Part shown: positions 31,566 through 43,513 of the stretch, piece after piece
Layout of the letters: the number at the start of each line of letters is the position of its first letter
Numbering within the stretch: position 1 is the stretch's first letter
NCBI GenBank assembly: GCA_030998225.1
Contig: JAPYXD010000522.1
Span: 5,580,001-5,644,000 of the forward strand
Direction of reading: 5' to 3'
From: Diplolepis rosae
Lineage: Eukaryota > Arthropoda > Insecta > Hymenoptera > Diplolepididae
Length of the DNA stretch: 64,000 bases
Notes under the pieces: generated by a model
Databases searched by the model: none
The model's input: only the letters and a program-made list of their open reading frames with translations
What the model was told of the DNA's origin: nothing
Program-made: the position numbers and the translations under genes

Positions 31566-34195
31566 ACCTAAAACACATCCGGCTGGAAAAAACGATGCCA
31601 AATTCGAATGCAGCTGATCAGAATTTATAATAATTTGACTGAGTTTGAATTTTCACGATTTTTACAACTTTAATTGTTTATAACTTTGTTAAGTAATAAT
31701 TTATCGGTCTGATTTAATAATATTTTTGGAAAGTCGTTTTTTACACAAAATTTCACCAAAATGACCCTTAAAGCCATGAATCATTTGGATCACGTGAATT
31801 AATTATACATCAATTTGTTCATGTAAGATACTTTTTTTAATTTACAAAACATCTTTCTGATAATTTATGAAACGTTACAAAACACTAACGTTTCTGGTTA
31901 TTCAATTTCTTTAAAGATCTTCTCTTTGTTTCTATCTTACTATCTAAATTTGAATCGGTAAAAGTTCACTGATAAAACAGCTATAAATGAGTTGCTTTTT
32001 CATTTAATCAAATTTTGAGTTTTTTTTTTTCTTCTTTTTTTGATAGAAAATATTCGAAACGTATTTTCTTATTTTGATATGATATTACGATTTTTTGAGT
32101 GGTAAATTTTTAAACTTCTGACGTTCGGAAAAATTACTTTGTTACGATCACGTATACGAAAAAAAGTATTTTATTCAAAAAATGTCTGTGCATCATGAAA
32201 TTAACGCTTCCTTCTCGGTTGACGAATGAGGTTTATTAGAAATCAATTCAATTTTCTGTTGATAAAAAAACCTGACGATTCATAAAAAAATTAATTTTAT
32301 CCAAAGGTACTTATTTTTTCCGCTTCTCTATCGATAAATTTTTCTTAAATAACAAATAAATATTTTTGTAATAAAAATTCTTATTAGTCTACGCGATCTT
32401 GTTTGAAATAATCCTTATTATGTTTGTGTCTTTTTAACGTTAATAACAGAATATTGAATAAATGACAACAAGGTATTCACATATTTTTACTTATACTACA
32501 TTTCTAATTAAGGATAAAGTAGGAATCATATGATACGTTACCGACATTTTACTTCACAGCAATACTAAAGTCGATAGAGTTGTTGTAGTATTATATAAAA
32601 TTGAATATTCCTCTCTAAAAATCTTGTATATACTCCATTTTTCAATAATATTTAACGTCTTAAATTTTTTTAATAACATAGAGACGTCGCTTGAAACTTT
32701 GTCTTCGGTAAAGTAGATTTCTCCACTCAATATTGATTTCAGTTTTTTTAACACATTCAATTAATAACAATTTTCCAAATTAATTTTTTGTTTATTTGGT
32801 GAATGTTCACATTGAATGAGGCATTAGAAAGATAAGTCCTTTTACCTCGTACTTATAGGATTTTAAGAAATGAGAGTTACCCAATAAGTAAATCAATAAT
32901 TGAGGAAAGGGTTCCTAGGATAGGAGGGCAGTAGCGGACGGTGATTTTTTATGCTTGATTTTTTCATCTCTTAAACAAATTATTATTCATTGTACAACAA
33001 TTTCCAGTTGATATATAGAACAATTTTAAACTTAACTTCGGTATTACCGGCGTTAACAGTTTTTGATTGTTCAAAAACAATTAAAGAGTATATAGCTCCG
33101 TTTTTATGTTCTAATATCTCAGGTAAAAACAAAGATTAAAAAAAAAAATTTGAAAAAGACTATAAAATACTTTTTTTGATTATGTGACTCACTTTATACC
33201 CATCCTTTGTACATACTCTTCAGGTTGATAATCTACATAATTTATTGTTCTGTTTTTCCTTCTTGCCACTATTACTTAAGGCCATGAAATATCCAAAGAT
33301 TCCTACCTTATCGGCATTCCAGTTTCTTTAACCTCATTTCCGTTCAAAATAAGACAATAAGTCACAAATTCGTCAAATTGCATAAAATGTACTGAGACAG
33401 GTCTCTCGAATCCTAAATGTTTATAAGTAGAAAATTTTTTTTTTTGTTTGAAAAAAAAGTTTTTTTTTATAATTATTAACATTTAGAAGCTGACAGCCCT
33501 ATATTAGTGAATTTTGTACAATTTTTGGATATTTCAACTTTTTATCTTATTTTTCATGGAAATGGGACTACAGAAACTGAAATGTCGGTAAGGTAGAAAT
33601 CTTTGAGTGTTCCATGACGTTAACCGCATATTCTATCTTGATCACGGTCAGAATTATTCGGATTGAGAGGGATTGAGTTGGATTGATTTTTAATCAGTTT
33701 GCATCGAGTGAGATTAGAAAATTCTTTTTCTCCGCCGTACACAGAAAGTTAGCCTTGTCGGTGTCGCTTTGCGTGCGGAAACTTGATTTTCCCGCACTAG
33801 TGCGGTAAAATTTTCAGTGTAAGGAAAATTAAAACAAAATTAGTAATAGCACGAATTGAAATCCTATCTGGAACTTGCATCAGGGTTACTTGACCTTTTA
33901 CAGTATTTTAACAAGTATTTCACGCCTGGAGTTTTTTTGCGTAATGTAATTTTTCTGGAGTAGAGGATATACTACTTAGAAATATATTTTGATTAAAATC
34001 ATGGATAAATCGGACACGTGAATAAATTATACATGAATTCGTTCATGTAAGATAACTTTTTCATTCTACACTCAAGTTGGATAATAAGGGAACTGGGTTT
34101 AGGAGCTTCCTATTGCTTACTAGAATTAGTTTGCTGATGGTGCGGCGCGAGGGGTCAGAAGAGTGACGATGTTAATAACGAAGTCATTGAGTGCC
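31566..34195. other. Mostly unassigned AT-rich DNA
   Basis: Two copies of the GTTCATGTAAGATAA repeat lie at 31778-31870 and 34000-34085. An AATCCGA-family fragment is at 33650-33735, and a short TACACNGAAA-bounded palindrome is at 33745-33822 with cccgcactagtgcgg inside. The 68-codon minus ORF at 32554-32760 has no known motif. No host gene is supported across this 2.6 kb. Confidence 0.45.
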
Positions 34196-34908
34196 TTAAG
34201 GGGGGAAGTCCATGTAAACGCCTCAAAATCAGTCATATTTTTAAAATGTTTTTGAAGGTGATAAAATAATTTTATTGTTTTAAATTTTTAACATAACTCT
34301 ATTTAACCTTTTTGAAGTATAAACAAATTTTTATTTTTTTATTTCCTTCCAAGATGGCGGCTCAGGATAATTTTGCGTCTGTCGCCTTCGGCGCGAGGTC
34401 CAAAAGTGCTCTATTTATCACACATTAACCATTGATTTGAAACAAAAAAATTAAATTTCTTTCTTTTTATAACATATTAACGGGAATGATAAACCTATAA
34501 CACTAAAAAAAGAAACATAAAATTCAATATAAAATAAGCCTTTGAAAAATAAGTTTGAATTTTTGACTATTTTTTCGACATTTTTGACCCCCATAAAGTA
34601 TTTTATTACCGCGAAATATCTGAAAATTTAGGTTTATCCTTCCGATGATAATGTAGAGAAAAGCCCAAATCGGTCGATAACTTTCCGAGTTACAACACGA
34701 GCAGTGTTTAAAAATACAGTTTCGAGATAATCGCGTCTAAAGTTTTAGTACAGTATAATAACCAGTTTTATTTACTTACCGATTAATCTGCAATCTCAGG
34801 TCCATACATTAGTCCTTCTCAGTCTTCAAAAAACTGATTTTCTTCAATCTGTTGCTGTTTGCGAGTTGTACCATTTTTTCAAATGTTTACATGGATTTCC
34901 CCACTTAA
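34196..34908. mobile_element. 713-bp TTAA element (piggyBac-like)
   Basis: TTAAGGGGGGAAGTCCATGT at the left is mirrored by ACATGGATTTCCCCACTTAA at the right. No transposase is present. The interior includes aagatggcggctcagg and ccttcggcgcgagg GC patches. Confidence 0.8.
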
Positions 34909-34944
34909 GATGAAAAAGGGCAGTGCTACTTCGTCATGTTCGAT

Positions 34945-35697
34945 TTAAGGACGTTCTCTTGAAAATCACTTTCCTTTAGTTTTCTTTTAAACTTCGTAAA
35001 TAAGTACTTTTTACCATGATCTACAAAGCGGTAAAAAGATTAGCATCAAGACCGGTACTTAAAATCGAGAAATTAAGCTCTAAAATTGAATCTCATAACA
35101 CGTGTTAGATAGGCGTAGTCAGTTTCCGAATACCTTTCTTTACATTAAAAGCACAATTTTTTCTAGATTTTTTTGGAAAACTAGTATATTATACTAGAGA
35201 TTATAAGGAATCGTATGCCATCATAAAAAATACGTGTACCGGCACTACTTTTAAAGATATACGTTGTTGAAACTCGCAGATGCACAAATTCTTCGCCGGC
35301 TTGCTGAAGCAAATATGGTGACTTGGCAACACCGCATCAACAGCGCGCGCGTACGGTTACATTTGACATTGCTTCCAGAGCTTTGTTTTTACGAGTAGCT
35401 GATTTTTGTGAAATAAAAAATCCATTTTTGTTGCGAAATTTATTAGACATCTTATTAGTATTTATAAACTGTCAATAAACTCATAATATAACCTCTCTCA
35501 CACCATATGCTTTCGACTCGATATGAGAAAGACAGGAAAGCGGTGTTGCCAAATCGCACAAATCGACGCAGAAGACACATTTTGTTACTTTTGCGCATAA
35601 ACGGTGCTCAACTCATTCGGTTAGAAAGCTTAACAGTAATCCCACTACCTATGATAGAGTAGGATGAGCACATCTACGGGCAAGAGAACGTCCTTAA
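34945..35697. mobile_element. 753-bp TTAA element adjacent to the previous one
   Basis: TTAAGGACGTTCTCTTG is exactly mirrored by CAAGAGAACGTCCTTAA. It lies only 36 bp after the preceding TTAA element. No ORF. The interior has a gccggcttgc GC patch. Confidence 0.85.
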
Positions 35698-36190
35698 CTC
35701 TCTTCCATGACTAAAATTAGTTCTTACGGTCCTGATTGTTTTGATCTGAGGATTACCTGTGTTTACGGACGCAACACCCAGAATTGTCTCTATTGCCCAA
35801 CTTGATTATACAAAACATCTTTCTGAAAATTTGTGAAGCATTAAAAGAGACAATAAAGTACGTCAGTTAACTTCTTTTTAGTATAAAAATTGAAAAAATG
35901 GAATAAGTTATCCAAAATTTCAGTTAACTATCAAAATGTTTGAAAAATTTCCATTGAAACAAAGTTGACAGACGTTTTTCATAATTTATAGTATTTTGTT
36001 ATATTTTAGAAATTTTCAGGAAGATTTATTGTTAGAGTAAAAATCTTTCCTTACCCTGATATTAATCATATATTTTGGAATTTATTTAAGGAAATGTATC
36101 ATTTATTGATTCTTAGTTTACCGATATTATTTTGTTTGTAAACTCATATTCATGCAAAATGAGATCTCGTGTCAAGATTTTATGAAATTG
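35698..36190. other. Unassigned; resembles 25.1-25.2 kb inversely
   Basis: tttgaaaaatttccattgaaacaaagttgacagac near 35940 is similar to the inverse of 25115-25160, so a dispersed repeat is likely. No gene is seen. Confidence 0.35.
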
Positions 36191-36194
36191 AATT

Positions 36195-37560
36195 TATTTC
36201 AACGCTTTTCTAACATTTCGATGCCATTTTTGTAGAACGATTTATCATTGGCCTCAAAATACGCTTAGGTTTCGGCAATCACTTCTTCATTGGAGCCAAA
36301 TCTCTTTCACTGGAGCATTCTTGTCAGGTCTGCAAACAAGTAGTAGTTGCTGGGAGCCAGACCCAGAGAATACGGTGGATGGGGAAGCAATTCAAAGTCG
36401 AATTCGTGCAATTTTGCGATTGTTGCGATCGACTTGTGACACGGTGCATTGTCTTGGTGAAAGAGCACTTTTTTCTTCTTGATTTCGGGTCGCTTTTTCA
36501 CAATTTTTCTTTCAAACGCACTAATAACGGCATATAATATCCCTGGCGAAAGTATCGGATTGAAATTCATTCCGAGCCAATCAGAATTATTCCGATTCAT
36601 TCCGATATCTGTATCCGAGCCAATGCGAATCATTCCGAACCAATCCGAAAAACGTTTTGTATCTGGTTTGATGAAAAACAGTCAAAAATCAATCCGATTT
36701 AATCCGATTAATTCCAAGACATCAATCCTAATGAATCCGAACCAATCTGAAGCCATGTTATCAATCTGAGCTCGGATTAATCCAAACCGAATTTTCAATC
36801 AGAATCAATCCGAATGAATAACTTGGTTTCGGATTGGTTCGGATTCATTCGGATTGATGTCTCGGAATTAATCGGATTAAGTCGGATTGATTTTTGACCG
36901 TTTTTCATCAAACGAGATGCAAAACGTTTTTTGGATTGGTTCGGAATGATTCGCGTTGGTTCGGATACAGATATCGGAATAGTTCTGATTGACTCAGAAT
37001 GAATTTCAATCCGATACTTTCGCCAGGGATTCGCTATTATTTGCGTTTTTGGTCGCTTTGAACGGTTTTCCTCCTGTGCTGCCCACTCAGCTCACTGCTG
37101 ATTTGACTCTGGAGTGTAATAATGCATCCATGTTTCATCCATTCTCACATACCGCATGAAAATAGTATATCTCTCTGGATCATCGACGCGCTGCTGTTTT
37201 TGATCGACTGTGAGCAAACGCGGTACCTATTTCGAACAACGTTCATGCAAAATGGTGAATACACTGCTTCTGACATCTTTAACGTGTCAGCTATCTCACG
37301 CAACTTCAATTTACGATCGGTCCAAACCATTTTGTGGACTTTCTTATGTTTTCTGGAACAACTGACAAATTTTGACGACCAGGGCGTTCAGCATCATCGG
37401 TGTTTGTACGACCGCTTTTAAAATCAGCAATCCATTTTTCTACCATTTGTATCGATGGAGCAGAGTCCAGATAACACTTGTCAATACATTTCTTTGCTTG
37501 AACGGTATTTTTTCCCATTAAAAAGCAATGCTTCGATACACGAAAATCAGATAGTTCCAT
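36195..37560 (-). pseudogene. mariner transposase (irritans-like), split by a foldback element
   Basis: Minus-strand reading from ATG 37560 gives MELSDFRVSKHCFLMGKNTV, GRTNTDDAERPGRQ, VWTDRKLKLREIADTLKMSE and then MDETWMHYYTPES (first catalytic Asp; near 37130). After KTQIIAN the frame is interrupted by 36541-37028. It resumes with KKRPEIKKKKVLFHQDNAPC (second Asp), then LLPHPPYSLGLAPSNYYLF and the C-terminal FGSNEEVIAET and FYKNGIEMLEKR. The expected FWDAHGILF segment is missing, and several frameshifts and stops exist, so it is dead. The PPYS-LAPS-Y third-Asp motif has S where many copies have D. Confidence 0.9.
36541..37028. mobile_element. 488-bp foldback of AATCCGA-type repeat
   Basis: CCCTGGCGAAAGTATCGGAT is exactly mirrored at the right end (ATCCGATACTTTCGCCAGGG). 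The arms consist of cattccgaaccaatccg-like words and pair along nearly their whole length. It sits inside a mariner transposase, which proves insertion as a unit. Flanking AT may be the duplicated target. Without this context it would look like a simple satellite. Confidence 0.9.
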
Positions 37561-37779
37561 TGTTTTGAATATTACAAAAGTAGCGTCACTAAAATCACTG
37601 TAACTTGTGAATTAAACCTCAGATATTGTCATGTTTTGACACGTATCGTTTGAAGGTTGGTACTTCCTAAAAATCACATAGATTTGTCAATAGTGGCGCC
37701 ATCTATATGTCATCCTACGAATTTATTGAGTGATGTGTTAAGTTATGTTGTGAAAAAATCGGAACTCGTACTTTACTAA
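37561..37779. other. mariner 5' flank and spacer
   Basis: tacaaaagtagcgtcactaaa and further sequence beyond the transposase start resemble the untranslated leader of a mariner; its terminal repeat near 37735 could not be fixed. No other feature. Confidence 0.4.
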
Positions 37780-37930
37780 TTTCGTTTACGATTTTAAATG
37801 AAAATTTCATTTACTTAAGGATCTATCAGCCTTAAGGAACATATTCTAACCGTAATACTCACGCTTCGCTCTCAATTTTTCTCATATATCCATTAGAGCA
37901 ACACTTGTATTTAAAAACTTGGGGGCGCGA
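37780..37930 (-). mobile_element. HINE fragment
   Basis: ttacttaaggatctatcagcc, then ggaacatattcta and cgcttcgctctc, follow the HINE 3' region in minus orientation. Both ends are lost. Confidence 0.55.
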
Positions 37931-37969
37931 GTCGGTCATTGCAGCTTCCCGCTCCGTAGTATTTTAATA

Positions 37970-38518
37970 GTATATTATGTGCCTAAGCGCATAATGAGGG
38001 TTATTACGCGACGAGCGACAATGCTCGCAGGAGATCGAAGCCGAGACAAAGCCGAGACGAAGCCAAGGCGCGATCAGTCCTGCGAGCATTTTAAGCGAGT
38101 CTCGTAATTACCCGAATTGTGTGCCTTGGCACATATTCTATTTTATGTGACTTCGGTGCGTATATGAGTTTTTATGTGTACACTTGAATCTAATCTAGTA
38201 TTGTAGTTGTTTGCGGCGCTAGTCATTACACTTGATATTTCACGACTAGTTCCGGCCATTTTGATTTTCTTGATCTTGTGTAGTAGTAGCGTATTGTAAT
38301 AGAGCATGCGCAGTTCAAATGTACAAGGCTTTGTCAGTACGGTGCCAACGCTGTACGAAGAAGAAGAAGAATAAGAAGAAGATTACGCTCCGCTGCGTGG
38401 TTATAGGCACATGCGCAGTTCAATTTTTACATTACATTCATCTGTACCGTAACGCACAACATTATGCTACTCTCAACTGTAGCGTAAAGACGAGTTTACG
38501 CGCCGGAGGCACATAAAT
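37970..38518. mobile_element. ~550-bp GC-rich foldback element
   Basis: tattATGTGCCTaag at the left and cggAGGCACATaaat at the right are inverse. A strong internal hairpin pairs gcgacaatgctcgcagga with tcctgcgagcattttaagcg. It contains a cgaagaagaagaagaataag purine run and tgcgcatgcg-like words. Longer relatives are at 57052-58170. Short ORFs are compositional. Confidence 0.8.
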
Positions 38519-38770
38519 AGTATATTACATTACAAGGGGCGAAACAGAGCGATTGCATGAGTGTGAAGTTTGCTGCCCGACTGAAACTAGGGCTGCAATC
38601 ACACGAAATGCTTTTGCTGTGTTTTGTTTCGAGTAATGTATACTATTTTTCATAGCAACTCTTTTGAGAATCTGATTGGCTGTAACTGTGGAGCGGGTTG
38701 AAATAGCGACTTAACCCGCTCTATAGGTACCGAAAATCGGATTTTCAAAGGAGGCGATATGAAATAATAT
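38519..38770. other. Unassigned, moderately GC-rich
   Basis: Contains gattggctgtaactgtgg and gcgggttgaaatagcgac followed by the inverse cgacttaacccgctc, a small hairpin at 38696-38730. Otherwise unrecognised. Confidence 0.35.
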
Positions 38771-39430
38771 TATTCAGTAAAAAACAAAAGATATAACTCC
38801 TACGAAAAAATGGTCAAGACCAAAGTTGTAAAACATTTTGAAATAAACAATTTCGCATCTCAATATTTTTTTCGTATCTTGTATATTTTCACGGGAAAAT
38901 TAAATTTATATTATTTATAAAAGTGTTTTTGATGAATAAAAGAAAACGTATGATGCATATAAAAAAGCAGTCGAAAGCAAATTTGTAGGTCTTTTTGAAA
39001 CGAACAATTTTGTTTGCTTACATTTTTTTCGTATCCTGCATAGATTTGGTGGAAAATGGGAGTTTTCATTTTTGATAACGTTTTTTACGATTAAAACGAT
39101 AAAAACGTGTCCGATCAATAATTAGTCACAAGTAAATTTGTATATCTTCTTGAGATGAATAATTTGATCTCCAATATTTTCTCATATCCTGTATAGTTTT
39201 TTCAAAAACCAAAAGTTATTTAAATTAAAAAAAAACGTTTTTGATGGATAAAACCAGAACCTTTGGTCAGAAATGGCTGGTCAACAAACTCGTCTTTTCT
39301 GTTATAAAATCGTCAGTTTTTTTTACTTACAAAAAATTTAATCGATTTCTAATAAACTTTATTCGACAGCTGAGAAAAAGCGTAAATTTCATGATATGCA
39401 CAGATTTTTCGAATAAAATACTTTTTTAGT
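38771..39430 (-). repeat. Decayed HINE-internal units
   Basis: Repeated cgtatcttgtatattttcacggg, gtaggtctttttgaaacgaac and ctggtcaacaaactcgtc words follow the order of HINE copies, but no termini survive. Confidence 0.55.
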
Positions 39431-40166
39431 ATACGCAATCATAAAAAAGTACTTTTTCCGAACCTCAAAATTTTAGAAAATCACTACTCAAAAAATTTCA
39501 ATATCATATTAAAATAAAAAATACATGTCAAATATTATCGATCAAAGAACGCGCACAAAAATTTATTATGTAAATATTGAGTGGAATAACCTATATATAT
39601 ACATATATATAAATTAATGCCTTAGAATTAAATCGATTGATCCCACTAGACTTTATACCGAAAAGCAGTGGAAAAAAATCCATATAATCGGATTCAATCG
39701 TAATAGTGAGAATAATAGTAACTGAGTTCGCAAAATTGCAGGGATAGCTTCGTGGAAGTACCTCGCGATATGGAGGTCAGTGTGGCCGAAATAGGTCAGC
39801 GAAGTAATAACAGTTAAAGCATCATGTCTGGGTGGTAATATTTTACACGGGACACTAATATAATGGGCAAAGAAGCAGTGTAAATGTCACGTTCAGTCGA
39901 TAAAACAGGTACAGCCACACACACACACTCACACATGCTAACACGCACACAACTCTCAAATGCATTCCTCTGTTTGCAATATCGTTCTTTACTTCTCCTA
40001 CAGTTTGGACTTCACTGTCCATTTTATTTGCATTTTGCGAATGTCATAAGCGAATTCCCCACGTTCGTCGAATAGTCCTTAATATAAAATTCCATAATTT
40101 TGCATTTTACTGGAAATCTAATAAAGAAAAAAGATTGTAATGAATCTAAAAATCATCCCTGGGAAA
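39431..40166. other. Unassigned with CA microsatellite
   Basis: A short (CA)n and related acacgcacac run lies at 39913-39952, and TATATA runs at 39591-39612. The ORF across the microsatellite (39884-40075) has no motif. Confidence 0.4.
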
Positions 40167-40668
40167 CCCTGGCGAGAGTATCGGATTGAAATTCATTCCG
40201 AGTCAATCAGAACTATTCCGGTTCATTCCGATATCTGTATCCGAGCCAATGCAAATCATTCCGAACCAATCTGAAAAATGTTTTGTATCTCGTTTGATGA
40301 AAAAGGGTAAAAAATCAATGCGACTTAATCCGATTAGTTCCGAGAGATTAATCCGAATGGATCTGAACCAATCCGAAACCAAGTTTTTAATCCAGATCAA
40401 TCCGAATCAATCCGAGCTCAGATTGATCGAAACCAAATTTTCACTCAGAATCAATCCGAATGAATCCAAGGTCGGAAAGATCCGTTTGATTCTGATTGAA
40501 AATTCGGTTTGGATCAATCCGATCTCTTTCAATCCGAATAAAGTGGAACCTAATATGAACAAAGTTCGAATATAGATGAATCAGTGCATTAAATTCGCTC
40601 AGAAATAGATATCGGAGTAAATCGGATTCGAACGGACAGAAAAATTTCTATCCGAAACTTTCAGCAGA
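40167..40668. repeat. AATCCGA-type repeat, longer copy
   Basis: Begins CCCTGGCGAGAGTATCGGAT like the foldback at 36541 and repeats aatccgaat words, but the right half is not a clean mirror and ends cgaaactttcagcag. The 129-codon plus-strand ORF (40186-40575) is made of NPNQSE-type words and arises from the simple repeat. Confidence 0.75.
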
Positions 40669-41214
40669 CATAAATGTCAATGTGCAAGAAGGCACCCAGA
40701 TGTTCTAGTTTTGAATGTAGAGTTACGACAATGGAGGAAACAAGTTTCAATATTTGAACATAAAATGAATTTGGTTTAGATTCACTTTGAGAAAAATATA
40801 ACATGAGTGCAGTTGAAAATAGCTAGAATATCAAAGTGCATTCGTGGAAAGTTTTTCAATAGAAAGTAGACTTAACGTTTCAAATGTAAATATCGTTTCA
40901 TCAAGTACCCGATACTACTTTCGCTGGATCTTTTTTGAAACTATAAACGTGGATTGTAAATATATGACTGTCACGTTCAATTTAACTAATTCAATTTGCG
41001 TAAAAAATAAAATTATCGCAGTTTACATGCCAAATTATTCAGTTATTTACTTTGTAATATCAGGTTTAGTGATATATTTTATTATTATTTTCGAATTTCA
41101 ATATTAGTTTAAAAATTTTTTTTATATAAACCATCATTTTCATCAGATTTATATTTTATGAAATACAACAAAAAATGAACCATTTATTCATTGGGCTAAA
41201 GTATGTGACGAATC
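40669..41214. other. Unassigned DNA
   Basis: An 87-codon ORF at 40844-41107 has a hydrophobic C-terminal end but no recognised family or start context. No other feature. Confidence 0.3.
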
Positions 41215-41481
41215 TGAAAATTGATCTAAACCGAATTTTCCAATTAGGATCAATCCGAGGTTAGAATGATTCGGATTGAAAACTTGGTTCGAATTCAATC
41301 GAATTGATGCCTCGGATTGAACCCGAATGAGTCAGACTGAGTCAGATCGATTTTTAACCGATTTGCATCGAACAAGATTCAAAATGTTTTTCGGATTGAT
41401 TCGGAATGGTTTGGAAGCAGGTTTCAGAATGACTCGAATTTGTCCGAATTGAATTTCTTTCCGGAACTTTCGCCAGGGTAA
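41215..41481. repeat. AATCCGA-type repeat, half copy
   Basis: Ends TTTCCGGAACTTTCGCCAGGG, the right terminus of the 36541 family. The left terminus is missing. It shares atttttaaccgatttgcatcg with 281-460 and 33650-33735. Confidence 0.7.
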
Positions 41482-42194
41482 CTGTCTCATCACAATATGA
41501 AAACATTGTAAACTTTTTTAAATCCTACAACAGAGAGTAGATGACAACGGGATCAACGCTTGCGTCTCGAGATCAGTAGCACAACATTTAGATTTTATCA
41601 ATTCAAATCATAATAACGTAATAACTCTTTGAATTTAGAGTTTTCTATCCATTGTTGATCAAAAAGGTGTCTTTGATTATATTGATAGCATCTGACTAAT
41701 TAATTAATTCACTAATCAACCGACTCAGATTCAGAGAATGCTAATTTATTTTAGTAAATAACACAATAGCTTCGGTCTCACGTGTTCCCATGAAAACAGT
41801 TATGGCAATTTCTAGTTTTTTCTTCAAAGATAAATTATCGTTATTAACTGCAGCTTCTCCCAACATCTTTATCACCATTAGGGTCACATATCGCACAATT
41901 TCCACCGAGAAATCTCCAGCAAAAATAAAATTTATCCGAGACAAGATAACTTACTTTTTCAGTTGTTTTCAGATATTAGTTTTCATTAAAAGAGGCAGAT
42001 TAAGAAATCTAAAAAAACTAGGAAAAATTTCTATGAACTTTACAGCAAGACGCATACATATAAGTTTATTTCTTGCAATTTGATACTGAAGCTTAACTCG
42101 ATTTTATAATATATAATATTGTAGACGTCAATTACATTTTTTCAAAGCTACAAAGTTTTTTTTATTTAAATTAATCAATGAGAATTTATTTCTA
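41482..42194. other. Unassigned; small HINE remnant at its end
   Basis: 42048-42140 contains catataagtttatttcttgcaatttgatactgaagc, matching the HINE region after the GC-rich block. ORFs at 41741-41944 (minus) and 41790-42083 (plus) overlap and have no supported function. Confidence 0.35.
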
Positions 42195-42610
42195 TAAAAA
42201 ATACAAAGGAGGAAAACTTAAAAATTGCCCGTGTGACGGATAAACATTGTGGTAAAAAATGATGTAAAAGAATTGCAAGTTTGAAACTATAAAATTGGTA
42301 TAAATAACTAAATTTGCGATAAAGTAAAACTGTACAAAAATTTTTTCTGTAAAATTACTAAGGGGAGAAACTTAAAAATAGCACGTGTGACGGATAACAT
42401 TGTGGTAAAGCGATATAAATCAATTGTACATGTGCAACTATAAAAATGGTCTTAATTAGATTTACAAGAAAATAAAAACTGCACAAAAAATTTATCCTGT
42501 AAAATTACTAAGGAGAGGAAAAAATATCAAAAAATAGCACATGTCACGGATAAACACTGTGGTAAAACGATATAACTGAGTTGTACATGTGAAACTATGA
42601 AATTACGCCA
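42195..42610 (+). repeat. 155-bp satellite, short array
   Basis: gtgtgacgga starts at 42231 and 42385, and atgtcacgga at 42541, steps of 154 and 156 bp. Each unit also has tggtaaaacgatataa, gaaactataaaattgg and ttctgtaaaattactaagg. The same unit occurs inverted at 54.0-58.3 kb. Confidence 0.9.
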
Positions 42611-42815
42611 AGGGCATATAAGATGACAGATGAAGAAAGCTTTAATATTTTAATGAAAAGCTAATTGGCGGGATTACTAACCCTTCGTCTCTCGCCAGGA
42701 CGATCCTTCCTGACTCATATTTTTTTAAAATTATTTTTCTTTTCTATTTGTAATGTATTACCATATTAGTTTTATGTTAGAGATATGATTACTAGTATCA
42801 TAACTATTATAAATA

Positions 42816-43396
42816 TACAGGATTTCCCAATAGGGGTGATATGATTTTGAATGTCCCTATCGGGCTCATTTGAACTGAAATTTTTGACGTCTGCTGTCAG
42901 TTGTCATCAGTAAGGTTGGCCATTTAATCATGAGTAGTTTCACGCTTCCACAACGTTTGGAAATTGTCCAATTATTTCATCAAAATTCGAGAAGTTTTGT
43001 CGGTGTTCAAAGAGCATATCGTGCAAAATATGGTCGTCATTCTGCTCCATCCGCGCTCTCAATTCGTCGAATAATCGATAAGTTGGAGAGTGAATTTACT
43101 CTATTGGATACTAAGCCTAAACATCGTATGCGTACAATTGGAGAGCTTGAAACCAATATCCGAGCCGCTATAGCAGCCATACCACCAGAAATACTCCACA
43201 AAGTCATCGAAAATTGGCTTGAACGCATTCGGGTTTGAAAGAAGAGTCTCGGGAGACATTTGGCCGATATATTGTTTAAATCATAAATGGCATAGAATAT
43301 CCAATATAATAAAAAAGATTTCGATCAATTCCGAATGAATATTCAGTGTTTTTTTTCAATTTCAAAACATATCACCCTTATTGGGAAACCCTTTAT
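42816..43396 (+). mobile_element. Internally deleted Tc1/mariner-like element
   Basis: Ends are ACAGGATTTCCCAATAGGGG at the left and the inverse of AGGGTTTCCCAATAAGGGTG at the right, TA-flanked on at least the left. It encodes only the two extremities of a transposase, so it is a deletion derivative about 580 bp long. Confidence 0.85.
42930..43301 (+). pseudogene. Tc1-like transposase, N- and C-termini fused by deletion
   Basis: The first ~65 residues (MSSFTLPQRLEIVQLFHQNS ... SIRRIIDKLE) are the DUF4817-type helix-turn-helix region of an insect transposase. After KPKHRMRTIG the frame jumps to ELETNIRAAIAAIPPEILHK, the C-terminal end of the same family. The whole DDE core is missing. A TGA at 43236 interrupts ERIRV, and the tail RHLADILFKS follows in frame to TAA near 43299. 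It can still bind DNA in principle but cannot cut it. Confidence 0.85.
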
Positions 43397-43513
43397 AAAT
43401 GTATCCTTACTACTATGATTATCATTATTATTATTGTTGTTGTTAACATTATTATTACCCCGGTCCTGCCCCGGTCTTGCATTGGTCCCGGTCCTGCATT
43501 GGTTTCTTCGTAA
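43397..43513. other. Spacer with ATT trinucleotide run
   Basis: tattattattgttgttgttaac lies at 43427-43450, then cccggtcctgccccggtc repeats. No gene. Confidence 0.4.

Noticed and set aside
33745..33822. Very small palindrome with TACACNGAAA ends as a MITE
   Set aside because: The ends share too few positions over 78 bp to support an insertion; mentioned only within the unassigned stretch.
40186..40575. 129-codon ORF rich in Asn, Gln, Ser, Glu
   Set aside because: All of it is translation of attccgaat-type words; relatives at 36479-36769 and 26367-26591 arise the same way.
42195..42610. Regularly spaced repeats considered as a CRISPR array
   Set aside because: Whole 155-bp monomers are repeated without unique spacers, in a eukaryotic context; it is satellite DNA.
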